A stretch of 64,000 nucleotides of DNA from Desulfogranum marinum (GCF_016918565.1 NZ_JAFFQD010000008.1:1-64000), one strand, 5' to 3'. Numbered from the stretch's first letter, positions 1 to 8,977 are shown. Made by a program: numbers and translations. Notes: generated by a model not told the origin, from the sequence alone.

Positions 1-268
1 GAAAAAGAAGGAAATCCAAAGAAAAGGGAGGAAGAAGAGATAAAAAATGCCAACTACAAAAAGAGGGAAGAAAAGCAAACAGAGAAGAAAAGACACAACA
101 TAATTAATCTCGCAACATAATTCCTGTTTATCCACAGTCCAAAATAATTCCTGGACATCGCTATGTTTGTCTTGAATTATCTTTTCCCGGCAATAACTTT
201 GATAGTCATAATCTATAGAAGAAATCTTCACTTTATTAAATAGTTCTGTCCTCTTTTTTGCTGAAATC
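1..268. other. AT-rich leading region, nothing recognised
   Basis: The first 268 bases are A/T-rich, with a purine-rich start and no coding frame, repeat or convincing promoter that I can support. The kinase promoter must lie here. Confidence 0.45.
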
Positions 269-1876
269 ATGCCCATAAATCCGGGCGAGTCCATATTCCT
301 TGCATATTTGCAGTGTAGAATCGGATTAGCTACATCATTTAACTGCTACAGCATGACAAAAACACCATGCGAAGCAAACACTTTTCAACAACCAAAATCC
401 GTCCCGATCCGCGTGAAACTCAAAATACGACATAAACTTTTTTCTACTCTTCTGTTAACAAGTCTAGTGGTTGCAGCGGTCCTCTTTCTCTTCCTCCAAT
501 GGAATTTTGATCGAGGCTTTATCAATTACGTCAATAAACAGGAAATAAAAGAACTCGACCTTTTGGCTGAACTGCTCAGTAAAGAATATGGTTCGCATGG
601 TAATTGGCTTTTTATGGTCGACAACTATGAACTGTGGGTTCAGCTGCACTCTATAATAACCGGAGAATCACTCCCTTTTCCTCTTTCTCAACAGAGGCGA
701 GGAAAACAGCTCGGCAGTCCACCTAGCCACAACGGCCCCAAACCTCATCATCGGGAAATTGAACATCCGCCGCCAAAAGGTGGTTCTTTTTTAGGACCAC
801 GAATACTTCTTGTAAACGTTGAGAAAGAAAAAATTATTGGAGAACCGATTCAAGATAGTAAAAATATCACCTTTCGCCCCATCGTCTACAAAACGGAGAC
901 AGTCGGTTATCTAGGAGTTGTACCAGTAGAGGAACTTTCAGAAGCCGGCGACCTACTTTTTGTAGAACAACAAACAGTATCATTTGCTGTGGTAACCGCG
1001 GTGATGGTCATATTTTCTTTTCTGGTCTCTTTTCTTGTTACCAGTCACCTTATACGACCGATTAACGAACTCATTGAAGGCACCAGAAAACTCATTGGCG
1101 GCTGGTTTTCAACGCGCATCCCTGTAACCACAAGAGATGAGCTGGGAACCTTGTCTGAACATTTTAACAACCTCGCTAACACTCTGGAAGAAAATGAAAA
1201 AGCCAGGCAGCTATGGGTGGCGGATATTTCTCACGAACTCCGTACCCCGCTGGCGATTCTCCTGGGTGAAGTTGAAGCTATGCAGGATGGTATTCAAAAA
1301 ACAGATGCGCAGAGCCTGGCTGGACTACATGGTGAGATTCTGCACATGGGAAGACTGGTAAATGACCTGTATGAGCTTTCCATGACAGATATCGGCGCAT
1401 TGAATTATAAAAAAATCAATGTTGATATCTGTCAAACCCTGATGGAAACGGTAGATCTTTTTGAACAACGGTACCTGAAAAAAGATTTGCAACTGAGCGT
1501 GGTCCCACAAAACCTCCCACCTGTCACACTGCTGGCCGATCCTGACCGCATGCAGCAGCTCTTTACAAATGTACTCGAAAATAGCCTGCGTTACACATCT
1601 TCACCCGGAGAAGTCGAAATACGTGTATCAATGACAGCTGAAACGATCTCTTTCCAGATTATGGACAGTGAACCGGGTATCTCGCCGGTACAACTTCCCC
1701 GTATATTTGATAGATTATTTCGTGCAGATGCGTCCCGTAATCGCAAGTCGGGTGGCGCTGGTCTTGGAATGTCTATTTGTAAAAATATTATTGAAGCTCA
1801 CCAGGGGTATATTGATGCTGCGGATTCACCCCTCGGCGGCCTGCAGATTACTATCAGATTACCTCGAGCCACGTGA
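269..1876 (+). CDS. BaeS-like sensor histidine kinase
   Basis: This is an inner-membrane sensor kinase that should phosphorylate the response regulator encoded immediately downstream. Two membrane segments are visible (about residues 55-76 and 236-260). They enclose a periplasmic sensor region of about 155 residues, followed by HAMP, HisKA (ISHELRTP, His near residue 322) and HATPase domains (N box ENSLRY, late GAGLGM). The sensor region carries an unusual His/Pro-rich stretch at about residues 150-170 (SHNGPKPHH and EHPPP), which could bind metal; this is inference. The start is uncertain: ATG 269, ATG 353 and GTG 413 all lack a good Shine-Dalgarno, and family members usually begin near the KLKIRHKLF segment, which favours a late start. 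The stop codon abuts the next ATG, so the pair is co-transcribed. Confidence 0.88.
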   Translation: MPINPGESIFLAYLQCRIGLATSFNCYSMTKTPCEANTFQQPKSVPIRVKLKIRHKLFSTLLLTSLVVAAVLFLFLQWNFDRGFINYVNKQEIKELDLLAELLSKEYGSHGNWLFMVDNYELWVQLHSIITGESLPFPLSQQRRGKQLGSPPSHNGPKPHHREIEHPPPKGGSFLGPRILLVNVEKEKIIGEPIQDSKNITFRPIVYKTETVGYLGVVPVEELSEAGDLLFVEQQTVSFAVVTAVMVIFSFLVSFLVTSHLIRPINELIEGTRKLIGGWFSTRIPVTTRDELGTLSEHFNNLANTLEENEKARQLWVADISHELRTPLAILLGEVEAMQDGIQKTDAQSLAGLHGEILHMGRLVNDLYELSMTDIGALNYKKINVDICQTLMETVDLFEQRYLKKDLQLSVVPQNLPPVTLLADPDRMQQLFTNVLENSLRYTSSPGEVEIRVSMTAETISFQIMDSEPGISPVQLPRIFDRLFRADASRNRKSGGAGLGMSICKNIIEAHQGYIDAADSPLGGLQITIRLPRAT

Positions 1877-1888
1877 ATGGAACATATT

Positions 1889-2566
1889 ATGAAACAGATG
1901 GTCCTTGTTGTTGAAGATGAGCCTAGACTTGCGGAAATTCATCGAAAATATTTAGAGCAGGCAGGGTATGAAACACACGTCCTGGATGATGGAAATGCAG
2001 TTACGCCATGGGTAAAAGAAAACATGCCGTCCCTTATCCTGCTCGATTTGATGCTGCCGGGATGCGATGGCCTGGATATCTGCAAAAAAATCCGTCAGTT
2101 TTCCAACCTCCCTATCATCATGGTTACCGCGCGTGTTGAAGAAATCGACAGGCTCCTTGGCCTCGAGTTGGGAGCTGATGATTATATCTGTAAACCCTTT
2201 AGCCCGCGGGAAGTTGTGGCCCGGGTCAAGGCTGTATTGCGTCGCAATTTTCCGCCTAAGAAAAATGAAGAAATGTTAGTCATTGACCAAGAGTGCTATG
2301 TGGCAAGTCTTTTTGGGAAAAAACTTGATTTAACGGCGGTGGAGTTCCGTTTGCTGAATATTCTTGCTGCCAGACCTGGGCAAATTTTCTCCCGTGACCA
2401 GTTGATGGAACGTATTTACCCAGATCAACGTATTGTGTATGACCGGACGATTGACAGTCACATAAAAAATCTACGGAGAAAAATAGCAGCAATTGATCCG
2501 GATTTGGAAATTATTCAGTCTGTGTATGGAGTTGGGTATAAGTATGAGCTGCACATCCCTGATTAA
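1889..2566 (+). CDS. OmpR/BaeR-family response regulator
   Basis: This DNA-binding response regulator is the partner of the upstream kinase. It has an N-terminal receiver domain with the acidic pair VVEDE, the phospho-acceptor Asp in LILLDLMLPG (about residue 53) and the Lys in ICKPFSP (about 103). A C-terminal winged helix follows, with the typical RQLMERIYPD-like and VYDRTIDSHIKNLRRK segments, ending in VYGVGYKYE. An ATG at 1877 directly follows the kinase stop. ATG 1889 is preferred because GGAA lies about 6 nt upstream of it. Its targets cannot be read from the sequence; BaeR relatives respond to envelope stress. Confidence 0.9.
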   Translation: MKQMVLVVEDEPRLAEIHRKYLEQAGYETHVLDDGNAVTPWVKENMPSLILLDLMLPGCDGLDICKKIRQFSNLPIIMVTARVEEIDRLLGLELGADDYICKPFSPREVVARVKAVLRRNFPPKKNEEMLVIDQECYVASLFGKKLDLTAVEFRLLNILAARPGQIFSRDQLMERIYPDQRIVYDRTIDSHIKNLRRKIAAIDPDLEIIQSVYGVGYKYELHIPD

Positions 2567-2857
2567 TATCAGCAGGTGGACGCAGAATCCGGCTTTAAAC
2601 ATATTAAAGATATGTGTCACTTCAAAGTAATACAAACGGGGCTCCGGCATCTATTTGAAAAGTACCTGTAACTCCTCACAGGTACCCCACGGAGTCTCCC
2701 GTTTGTCGCTTACCTCTTCGGACAGTTACCACTTCAAGGCATAGAGAGGCAACCGGAGTCTTTGCTTACCTGATCTCAAACGAACTCACTAATAATTCAA
2801 GTTCCCCTGCAAAAAGATACTCGCTTGCCGCAACCGATTCTTTAAACACTCATATAC
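2567..2857 (+). repeat. Intergenic repeat region with two copies of the CGGAGTCT..GCTTACCT motif
   Basis: No gene is visible here. Two copies of the dispersed family-A motif occur on the plus strand, at 2690-2715 (long spacer form, spacer TCCCGTTTGT) and 2754-2771 (short form). The first sits in an imperfect inverted repeat: ACAAACGGGGCTCCG upstream at about 2633 pairs with CGGAGTCTCCCGTTTGT. The segment ACAGGTACCCCACGGAGTCT closely matches the copy near 31496-31531. Confidence 0.75.
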
Positions 2858-2886
2858 TTTTAACAAAGCTGTAACCGTTCATTAAA
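2858..2886 (+). promoter_or_regulatory. Weak Pho-box-like direct repeats upstream of the DUF1045/PhoH genes
   Basis: Heptamers TTTTAAC, CTGTAAC and CATTAAA are spaced by AAAG and CGTT, that is, at 11-bp periodicity as in PhoB sites. Only the middle unit resembles the CTGTCAT consensus well. The site lies about 90 bp before the start at 2976. It is a weak candidate, noted because the downstream genes belong to families linked by name or context to phosphorus metabolism. Confidence 0.25.
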
Positions 2887-2975
2887 AGGCTGGTGGCATA
2901 CTTTAGGAAAAGAGTTTGGAGCGAAAAGGCATGTAGCCCCTGATCCAGACAATGTTTTTCATCAAGGAACCTTTT

Positions 2976-3749
2976 ATGCGCTACGCCCTTTCTTTTTCGC
3001 CGTCTGTCTCCAGTCAACTCTTTCAAGCAGGAAGTCACTGGCTTGGGAGAAATACCTACTCCGGTGAAAACATTTCCCAACCCCAGGTCCAGGGCATTTC
3101 CGCAGACAGGTTATGGGAACTGACCAGTTATGCCCGTTATTACGGGCTGCAGGCCGTTATAAGATTTCCTTTCCGGCTTGCTGCAGAGGTTACCTTAAAA
3201 ACATTCTTTGAAGAGCTTGAAAAATTTGCCGTACAGCAAACACCACTAGTCGTTTCCCCCCTGAAAATTGACCAAGATGTAGGTGTATTTTACCTCGAAA
3301 CAGAACACTTACCCAATAGACTGCTCCATCTGACAGGTGATGCCGTCAAAATTATCAATCGATTAAGCGCTCCTCTGACCCCCAGTGAGTACGCTCGATT
3401 AAAAGCCGGAATTCTCAGCACCCAGGAAAAACAAAATCTCCAAAATTGGGGGTACCCTTACGTCTTTAACCAATATCGTTTTCGGATCTGGTTAACTTCC
3501 CACATAAATCATACAGCCGAAAAGGAGGTGATTTATTCTGCGCTCAACAGATATTTTTCTGCTACGTGTGCGGATCCTCTTATGATTGATGCGATTTCTC
3601 TTTTTGTTGAAAATGGTCCAGGAGAGCCGTTACGCTTTTTTCACCGCTTTTTATTCACTCCGCATCCTTCAGAGGAAGAAAAACGCCAACGTTATGCAAA
3701 CAACACAACCAAAAACATTCATTCTGGATACCAACGTAGTGCTCCATGA
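2976..3749 (+). CDS. DUF1045 family protein (phosphonate-operon-associated family)
   Basis: The protein is 257 aa. The N-terminus (MRYALSFSPS, then SHWLGRNTYSGE) matches the conserved opening of the DUF1045 family, described as 'putative phosphonate metabolism protein' and related to 2H phosphoesterases. No phn genes are adjacent here, so a phosphonate role is not demonstrated. ATG 2976 is chosen over 2952 because AAGGA lies 7 nt upstream. The 3' end overlaps the start of the PhoH gene by 56 nt in another frame, which suggests translational coupling. Confidence 0.7.
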   Translation: MRYALSFSPSVSSQLFQAGSHWLGRNTYSGENISQPQVQGISADRLWELTSYARYYGLQAVIRFPFRLAAEVTLKTFFEELEKFAVQQTPLVVSPLKIDQDVGVFYLETEHLPNRLLHLTGDAVKIINRLSAPLTPSEYARLKAGILSTQEKQNLQNWGYPYVFNQYRFRIWLTSHINHTAEKEVIYSALNRYFSATCADPLMIDAISLFVENGPGEPLRFFHRFLFTPHPSEEEKRQRYANNTTKNIHSGYQRSAP

Positions 3750-5028
3750 TTCTTCCTGCATCCACCACTTTGACGAGCACGATATTGTTATCCCTATAAC
3801 TGTTATTGAAGAACTGGACAGGTTTAAAAAAGGTAGTCAATCTTTAAATTATCACGCCCGCGAGTTTGTCCGTATCCTTGACGGTTTAAGTGCCAACAAG
3901 CTTTTTAACGGAGGTGTTAAGATTGGTCCCGACAAAGGAAGGGTGAGTATCAAGCTTGAGCACCCTCTCCATAGCGACCTGCGTGACCATTTCCCTGCTG
4001 TGGGAAAAGCAGATCACCAAATTCTCAATATCAGTTATCACCTTGCTCATCAGGACAGTGATCGCCGGTTTATTCTTGTGACCAAAGATATCAACCTGCG
4101 GATGAAAGCAAAAGCCGTTGGCTTGATGGCTGAAGATTACACCAGCGACCATGTCAAAGAGTGCAAAACCATCTATACCGGTAACCGCCATGTGGAGGTA
4201 GAGGAACCACAGATCATAGAAAATTTATACCAAACGGTTCATGGTATTCCACCGGAGCGGGTGGCAGTGGAACCTCCCCTGCTCGCAAATGAATACCTCG
4301 TTTTAAGACATGGCCTGCAATCCGCTCTCGCTTTTTTCCATGCCAAGGCGGGAGCCATTACCAATGTGCAAAAAAGAAGTGTTTACGGGATTGTCCCCCG
4401 CAATGCAGAGCAGTGCTTTGCTGCCCATGCCCTCACCCATCCCACTATTCCCTTGGTTACTGTTTCTGGAAAAGCAGGAACAGGAAAGACCCTCCTTGCT
4501 TTAGCGGCTTCTTTAGAGCAGCGATCACAGTATCGGCAAATAATGCTTGCCCGCCCCATCGTCCCACTTTCAAACAAAGACATTGGCTACTTACCCGGTG
4601 ACATCCAATCGAAAATAAGTCCTTACATGCAGCCATTGTATGATAATTTATCTGTTATTCGAGCACAGTTTCCGGAACAGTCGTCGGCCAATCAACGACT
4701 TGACAGAATGCTGGAAGAAAAAAAATTGGTTATTGAACCGCTTGCCTATATTCGTGGTCGAAGTCTGGTAAAAATATATATGATCATCGACGAGGCGCAA
4801 AATCTTACCCCCCACGAGGTCAAAACAATCATCACTCGAGCCGGAGAAGAGACCAAAGTTGTCTTTACAGGCGATATTCATCAGATCGATCACCCCTACC
4901 TGAACAGTCAGTCAAATGGATTAAGTTATCTGATTGAAAAAATGCAGGGACATCCCCTCTATGCGCATATCACTCTTGCTAAAGGAGAGAGGTCGGAATT
5001 ATCAATGCTTGCCAGTGAATTATTGTGA
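3694..5028 (+). CDS. PIN-domain PhoH-family ATPase
   Basis: This 444-aa protein has an N-terminal PIN ribonuclease-like domain (ILDTNVVLHD near residue 10, VIEELD, later KADHQI and VTKDINLR acidic sites) and a C-terminal PhoH ATPase domain with Walker A GKAGTGKT (about 259-266) and Walker B MIIDEAQN (about 366). The layout is that of PIN-PhoH (YlaK/PhoH2-like) RNA helicase/nucleases rather than short YbeZ. The start at MQTTQPK, inside the end of the preceding gene, begins the PIN domain properly; upstream in-frame codons encode an unrelated shadow of DUF1045. Cytoplasmic; the role in RNA metabolism is inferred from the family. Confidence 0.88.
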   Translation: MQTTQPKTFILDTNVVLHDSSCIHHFDEHDIVIPITVIEELDRFKKGSQSLNYHAREFVRILDGLSANKLFNGGVKIGPDKGRVSIKLEHPLHSDLRDHFPAVGKADHQILNISYHLAHQDSDRRFILVTKDINLRMKAKAVGLMAEDYTSDHVKECKTIYTGNRHVEVEEPQIIENLYQTVHGIPPERVAVEPPLLANEYLVLRHGLQSALAFFHAKAGAITNVQKRSVYGIVPRNAEQCFAAHALTHPTIPLVTVSGKAGTGKTLLALAASLEQRSQYRQIMLARPIVPLSNKDIGYLPGDIQSKISPYMQPLYDNLSVIRAQFPEQSSANQRLDRMLEEKKLVIEPLAYIRGRSLVKIYMIIDEAQNLTPHEVKTIITRAGEETKVVFTGDIHQIDHPYLNSQSNGLSYLIEKMQGHPLYAHITLAKGERSELSMLASELL

Positions 5029-5720
5029 CATTTCTTACTCCATGGCGGCCGGATACCGTTCTTTGCATTATCTTGTTTGCTGCAGCCCTGACCACAAAGT
5101 CATGGGCTGTGGCACAAGATGTATATGCATACAGGGAACGAACCGGTGATGAACAGCAGATAGACTACACGTGGAGCCTCGAACAGCGAAATGAACTGTT
5201 TATCATTTCATCTATCCAGCCGAAAAAACAGTTTCAAACAGTTTGCACAGCTGATGGGGCAACCCTTTCCTGGACTGTGCAAAAAAGCAATGGTGAGCGA
5301 ATGACAGCACGCCGGGAGGGTAACACTGTGCATCTTTTCGGCACAATGGATGGCAGTACGATTGATCAAAAGATCACCATTGATGCCCGTCCATGGTTTC
5401 AACCGCTTTCATTCAGCCTTCGATCCATGGCAACAGGCATACAAACTGAACAAAATTTTTGGATCATACGACCTGACAATTTTGAACTGGTTACACTTAA
5501 GGCTGATAAAAAAGACTGTCAACAGTCTGTAATCGAAGACAAAATGGACGATATCTGTGAAGTCGAGATTAAAAAGAGCGGATGGCTTGGCGCTTTCTGG
5601 CATGCCTCCTACTGGTTTCGGAAAAGTGACGGTCTCTTTGTAGAGTATCGTGGTGTCCACGGACTTCCGGGGACAAGTGAAACCATTATCGAGCTTATCC
5701 AGGAGAGTAGGAAAAAATAG
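5025..5720 (+). CDS. Putative secreted protein, unknown function
   Basis: The protein is 231 aa, starts at GTG 5025 and overlaps the PhoH stop codon by 4 nt (GTGA), so it is probably translationally coupled. The N-terminus has a hydrophobic signal-like segment (CIILFAAALTT, then AVAQD), so export to the periplasm is likely. The rest is beta-rich with many aromatic residues and no motif I recognise (TWSLEQRNELFIISS, RPWFQPLSFSLRS, SYWFRKSDGLFVEY). It may be an envelope protein of the same operon. It converges with the glycosyltransferase gene, only 4 nt apart. Confidence 0.65.
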   Translation: MTFLTPWRPDTVLCIILFAAALTTKSWAVAQDVYAYRERTGDEQQIDYTWSLEQRNELFIISSIQPKKQFQTVCTADGATLSWTVQKSNGERMTARREGNTVHLFGTMDGSTIDQKITIDARPWFQPLSFSLRSMATGIQTEQNFWIIRPDNFELVTLKADKKDCQQSVIEDKMDDICEVEIKKSGWLGAFWHASYWFRKSDGLFVEYRGVHGLPGTSETIIELIQESRKK

Positions 5721-5724
5721 CAGG

Positions 5725-6717
5725 TTAGTTTATTGCCAAATTGTTAACAAATTGTTTGGTACATGCCTCCCATGCATAGGCTTCGGCTGCCTGGCGACAG
5801 CTGTCGGGAGCAACTTTGAGTGCCTCCATGGCCGCATAATGCAGATCATTGCTGACAAATCCACTGGTACCGTTTTTGACGATAAACTTTGGCCCTGTTA
5901 CCGGGAACGCTGCTACGGGAACACCGCATGCAATTGCCTCAAGCAACACCACTCCAAAAGTGTCGGTAAGACTGGGAAAAACAAATACATCTGCAGCCGC
6001 CACATGACTTGCAAGGTCTTCTCCTTTTTTAGTGCCGGTAAAAACGACCTCCTTATACTTCTTTTTATATTCTTGTAAAGCCGGCCCGTCGCCGATGACG
6101 TATTTTGATCCAGGTAAATCCAGATCAAGAAATGCAGGTAAATTTTTCTCCACCGCAACTCTTCCCACATAGACAAAAATAGGACGTTTACTTTGCAGAA
6201 TATCTTTTGGCCTCGGCTTAAAAAGGGTTGTGTCAACGCCCCTTGACCAAGGGGCAAGATTTTCAAAAGATCGAAGTTGTAGTTCATCAATCAACGTTGG
6301 CGCAACCATTGTTCGCTTTGCAGCTCCATGGAATCGTTTAACAACCCAGTAGCTCGTTGCCAGAGGAACAGGGAGCCTCATTTTTATATACTCCGGGAAA
6401 CGGGTATGGTAGGAGGTCGTGAATTCCAATCCAGCCTCTTTGCAGGCCCTTCGCGTTGCCCAGCCGATGGAACCTTCTGTAGCGATATGTACTGCATCCG
6501 GGTGTTCAGTTTTCAAAATTTTGCGGACCTTCTTTTTGGTAACAAGTGAAAGCCTGATTTCCGGGTAGGTCGGGCAAGGAATAGTGGTAAATTGAGCTGG
6601 GGTAATGGTTACGACTTCATGTCCCCAATTCTTCAGGGTCTGGATGGTTTTGCTCAGTGTGGTAACCACCCCGTTAATTTGAGGATGCCAGGCATCTGTC
6701 GCGATACATATCTTCAT
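5725..6717 (-). CDS. agt: Agt-type GT4 glycosyltransferase (diacylglycerol glycolipid synthesis)
   Basis: This 330-aa GT-B enzyme of family GT4 opens with MKICIATDAWHPQINGVV and has the internal segment PCPTYPEIRLSL, both hallmarks of the glycosyltransferase that pairs with PlcP in lipid remodelling (Agt in rhizobia). The donor-binding site DTFGVVLLEAIACGVPV, with its E-x7-E type pattern, is intact. By family it transfers a sugar (glucose, galactose or glucuronate) to diacylglycerol; the exact donor is not predictable. The start at 6717 lies inside the 3' end of plcP (44-nt overlap), with GAAGA upstream. The overlap ties it to the plcP transcript. Confidence 0.8.
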   Translation of the reverse strand: MKICIATDAWHPQINGVVTTLSKTIQTLKNWGHEVVTITPAQFTTIPCPTYPEIRLSLVTKKKVRKILKTEHPDAVHIATEGSIGWATRRACKEAGLEFTTSYHTRFPEYIKMRLPVPLATSYWVVKRFHGAAKRTMVAPTLIDELQLRSFENLAPWSRGVDTTLFKPRPKDILQSKRPIFVYVGRVAVEKNLPAFLDLDLPGSKYVIGDGPALQEYKKKYKEVVFTGTKKGEDLASHVAAADVFVFPSLTDTFGVVLLEAIACGVPVAAFPVTGPKFIVKNGTSGFVSNDLHYAAMEALKVAPDSCRQAAEAYAWEACTKQFVNNLAIN

Positions 6718-7489
6718 AATCTTCTTTAGCTGCCATGTGTTCATAGTTGGTGTTTTGGGCCCATTCTATAACGCCGAGTCTACCTTCCTTATTCTCGGCC
6801 AACGCCGTACAGCTTTCCACCCAGTCTCCGGAATTTGTATAAAGGATGTTACCTATCTCTCGAATTCCGGCTTTATGGATGTGCCCGCAGATCAAACCGT
6901 CCACATCGTTTTCTACGACCTCCTGAGTAACTACATCTTCAAACTGCCCCATGTAGTTAACTACAATTTTCACCTGATGTTTCATCCAGGCGGAAATGGA
7001 ACGGTAATCTTTTCCCATCATCCTCCTGCCGACATTCAGCCACCGGTTGACGACGAGCAACATTGCATAGGACGAACTGCCAATGCTTGCAAGCCAAGGA
7101 CTTTTTTGAATGACAGGATCGAATTTATCACCGTGCATAACCAGATATTTACCACCATTAACAGTAGTGTGGATAACATTGTTTTCGATTTGGATGTTGT
7201 TAATGGTGTTGCCGCTGAACTGGCGAAGAACATGGTCATGGTTACCTGGAATGTAATAAACTTTGGTTCCATTGGCGGCCTTATCAAAAACTGCCTGCAC
7301 AATCCGGGTATTAATTGCCGGCCAGTGCCAGTTTTTTTGAGCTTGGAGCAGATCAAGAATATCTCCAACCAGGTAGAGGTATTCGGATTCGGTTTTTTGA
7401 AGAAAATCCAGCAGCTTTTTGCTCTGCAGGTTCTTTGTCCCTAAATGTACATCCGATATCCAGATGGATCGGAAGTGTAATTGCGACAT
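6674..7489 (-). CDS. plcP: PlcP-like metallophosphoesterase (phospholipase C)
   Basis: This 271-aa calcineurin-like phosphoesterase has metal-ligand motifs SDVHLG, GDILD, GNHDH, MHGDKFD and CGHIHKAG. The segments SIWISDVHLGTK, LYLVGDI, NWHWP and NTGDWVESC-like (NSGDWVESC) match PlcP, which removes head groups from phospholipids to give diacylglycerol under phosphate limitation, better than the shorter LpxH hydrolase. It overlaps the Agt-like gene that would consume the product. The start at 7489 has AAGGAGG 6 nt upstream, and a Pho box lies about 40 bp upstream. LpxH-like UDP-diacylglucosamine hydrolase is the alternative; the context argues against it. Confidence 0.8.
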   Translation of the reverse strand: MSQLHFRSIWISDVHLGTKNLQSKKLLDFLQKTESEYLYLVGDILDLLQAQKNWHWPAINTRIVQAVFDKAANGTKVYYIPGNHDHVLRQFSGNTINNIQIENNVIHTTVNGGKYLVMHGDKFDPVIQKSPWLASIGSSSYAMLLVVNRWLNVGRRMMGKDYRSISAWMKHQVKIVVNYMGQFEDVVTQEVVENDVDGLICGHIHKAGIREIGNILYTNSGDWVESCTALAENKEGRLGVIEWAQNTNYEHMAAKEDYEDMYRDRCLASSN

Positions 7490-7529
7490 GTGATCCTCCT
7501 TGTGTGGGATACAACCATGCATAGTGTGA

Positions 7530-7547
7530 TTAACAGTATCGTCACAG
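7530..7547 (-). promoter_or_regulatory. Candidate Pho box upstream of plcP-agt
   Basis: Read on the minus strand, the site is CTGTGAC-GATA-CTGTTAA: two heptamers resembling CTGTCAT separated by 4 bp, the exact architecture of a PhoB site. It lies 41 bp upstream of the plcP start and points the same way. A clear -10 box was not identified. The genes downstream are the classic PhoB-regulated lipid-remodelling pair, which supports the call. Confidence 0.6.
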
Positions 7548-7817
7548 TCAGTTCCCTTTGACCAAAACTCGCAAAAAGCTGGGCCTCACGAGACCGAAAC
7601 GATGTATATCTTCAACACTTGTCATGGTACCAAGAGGATATTTTCATATGATAATGGATCTGTTTTTTTTGTATTGAATTTATATTTGTATTCTCCTTAT
7701 TTCCTTTATTTTTGAGCAAAGCGAACTACAAAAAAATCCATCATGCGAAGGAGTAACTTTTGCAAATGATGCAAAGAGACTGTCAAACGGCTCTGACAAC
7801 AGCTTTTACGCTACGAA

Positions 7818-8972
7818 TCATTGCACCGATTGATACCACTCTATATACTGTTGGACCGTTCGATGATGATCGTGCTCGCAAGCACGGTGCCGACTTTCCG
7901 CCCCCCATTTTTGCCAATCTGATCGCTGATCCCAAAAAAGCTGGAAACACCTGGCAAGGGCTTTGCTATCATGGGCCGGAAAAAGATAGCCATTTTCATT
8001 ATCCTCCACCAACTCCGGCAAGGCACGGGCGTTTGCCGCAATAACGGGGAGACCGCTGGCCATGGCCTCCAGGGTCGAGATGGACTGTAGCTCAGCGTGC
8101 CCTGCCATGACAAAGCAATCCGCACTGTGCAGTAGACGGGGTAAATCTTGTTCAGGAATAAACCCGGGTAAGATGACCCGCTTTTGCAGTCCCAGCTGAT
8201 TCCTTTTTTTTGTAAGCGCACTGCTGTAACTTCCCTTACCGGCAAGATACAAAATACATTGCTCATTATCAAAGTCAGCAAACGCTTCCAGCACAGTATC
8301 AAGGCCTTTTTCGTGATCTATTCTACCGACATAGAGAAAAACGGTTGCGTCGCTGTCCATTGTAAAATATTGCCGACCATGGTTTCTCTGTAATTCAGTG
8401 GGAGGCTGGAATCTGGAGGTATCTATACCGCAGGATATTGCTTCAACGGGTGGCTTAATCTGCTGCGTGCAGAGGATATTCACTCCGGTTTGAGTAGGAG
8501 TGGTTACCTTTTTCAACTTATTATAATGTTTGAGCATGTGCGCCCAGAGCAAGCTTGTTGCTGCCTGTTTGGTAAATCGCGGCAAACAGAGATTATCGAT
8601 AATATTATCAGGTAAAAAATGGTTGGTACCTACCATTGGTATGGAAGACTTTTTCGCAGAGGTATAAACGTTGCCGGAAATGAAATAATGATCCTGCAAA
8701 TGAATAATATCCGGCCGGAACGATTGAAGAATATCGACAACAATACGGCTTGAACGAAAAGTAATGTTGGTATTGAATGGCATGCGGATCGTCGGCACGT
8801 GCTGAACCCGGACTTGGCCCACCATCTTTTGTTCGGCTTTCCCACTTGCTGAAGGTGCAATTACCATCACCTTGTGTTGTGCATCTGCCAGACCTTTGGC
8901 AAGGCGGCATGTGAAGACGGCCTGGCCATTATCTTCTCGAAAATAGGTTTGCCCTGCTAAGAGTATACGCAT
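7818..8972 (-). CDS. GT4 family glycosyltransferase
   Basis: This 384-aa GT-B protein has an N-terminal domain beginning MRILLAGQTYFREDNGQAVF and a C-terminal donor-binding domain with FLYVGRIDHEKGLDTVLEAF, LAGKGSYSS and the acidic site ELQSISTLEAMASGLPVIAA. It resembles the 1,2-diacylglycerol 3-glucosyltransferase/SqdX-like group of GT4, so it probably glycosylates a membrane lipid. The start is 5 nt downstream of the DedA-like gene's stop, so the two are in one operon with the GT28 gene. About 330 nt separate it from plcP; that gap holds the Pho box and no gene. Confidence 0.82.
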   Translation of the reverse strand: MRILLAGQTYFREDNGQAVFTCRLAKGLADAQHKVMVIAPSASGKAEQKMVGQVRVQHVPTIRMPFNTNITFRSSRIVVDILQSFRPDIIHLQDHYFISGNVYTSAKKSSIPMVGTNHFLPDNIIDNLCLPRFTKQAATSLLWAHMLKHYNKLKKVTTPTQTGVNILCTQQIKPPVEAISCGIDTSRFQPPTELQRNHGRQYFTMDSDATVFLYVGRIDHEKGLDTVLEAFADFDNEQCILYLAGKGSYSSALTKKRNQLGLQKRVILPGFIPEQDLPRLLHSADCFVMAGHAELQSISTLEAMASGLPVIAANARALPELVEDNENGYLFPAHDSKALARCFQLFWDQRSDWQKWGAESRHRACEHDHHRTVQQYIEWYQSVQ

Positions 8973-8977
8973 GAGAA

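Noticed and set aside
6737-7444. 235-codon plus-strand frame antisense to plcP
   Set aside because: It lies wholly opposite a gene with complete catalytic motifs and a good ribosome binding site; its own translation shows no family features.
6674-7489. Assignment of the metallophosphoesterase as LpxH
   Set aside because: The overlap with an Agt-like glycosyltransferase, the Pho box and PlcP-like segments (NWHWP, GDWVESC) fit PlcP better; not fully excluded.
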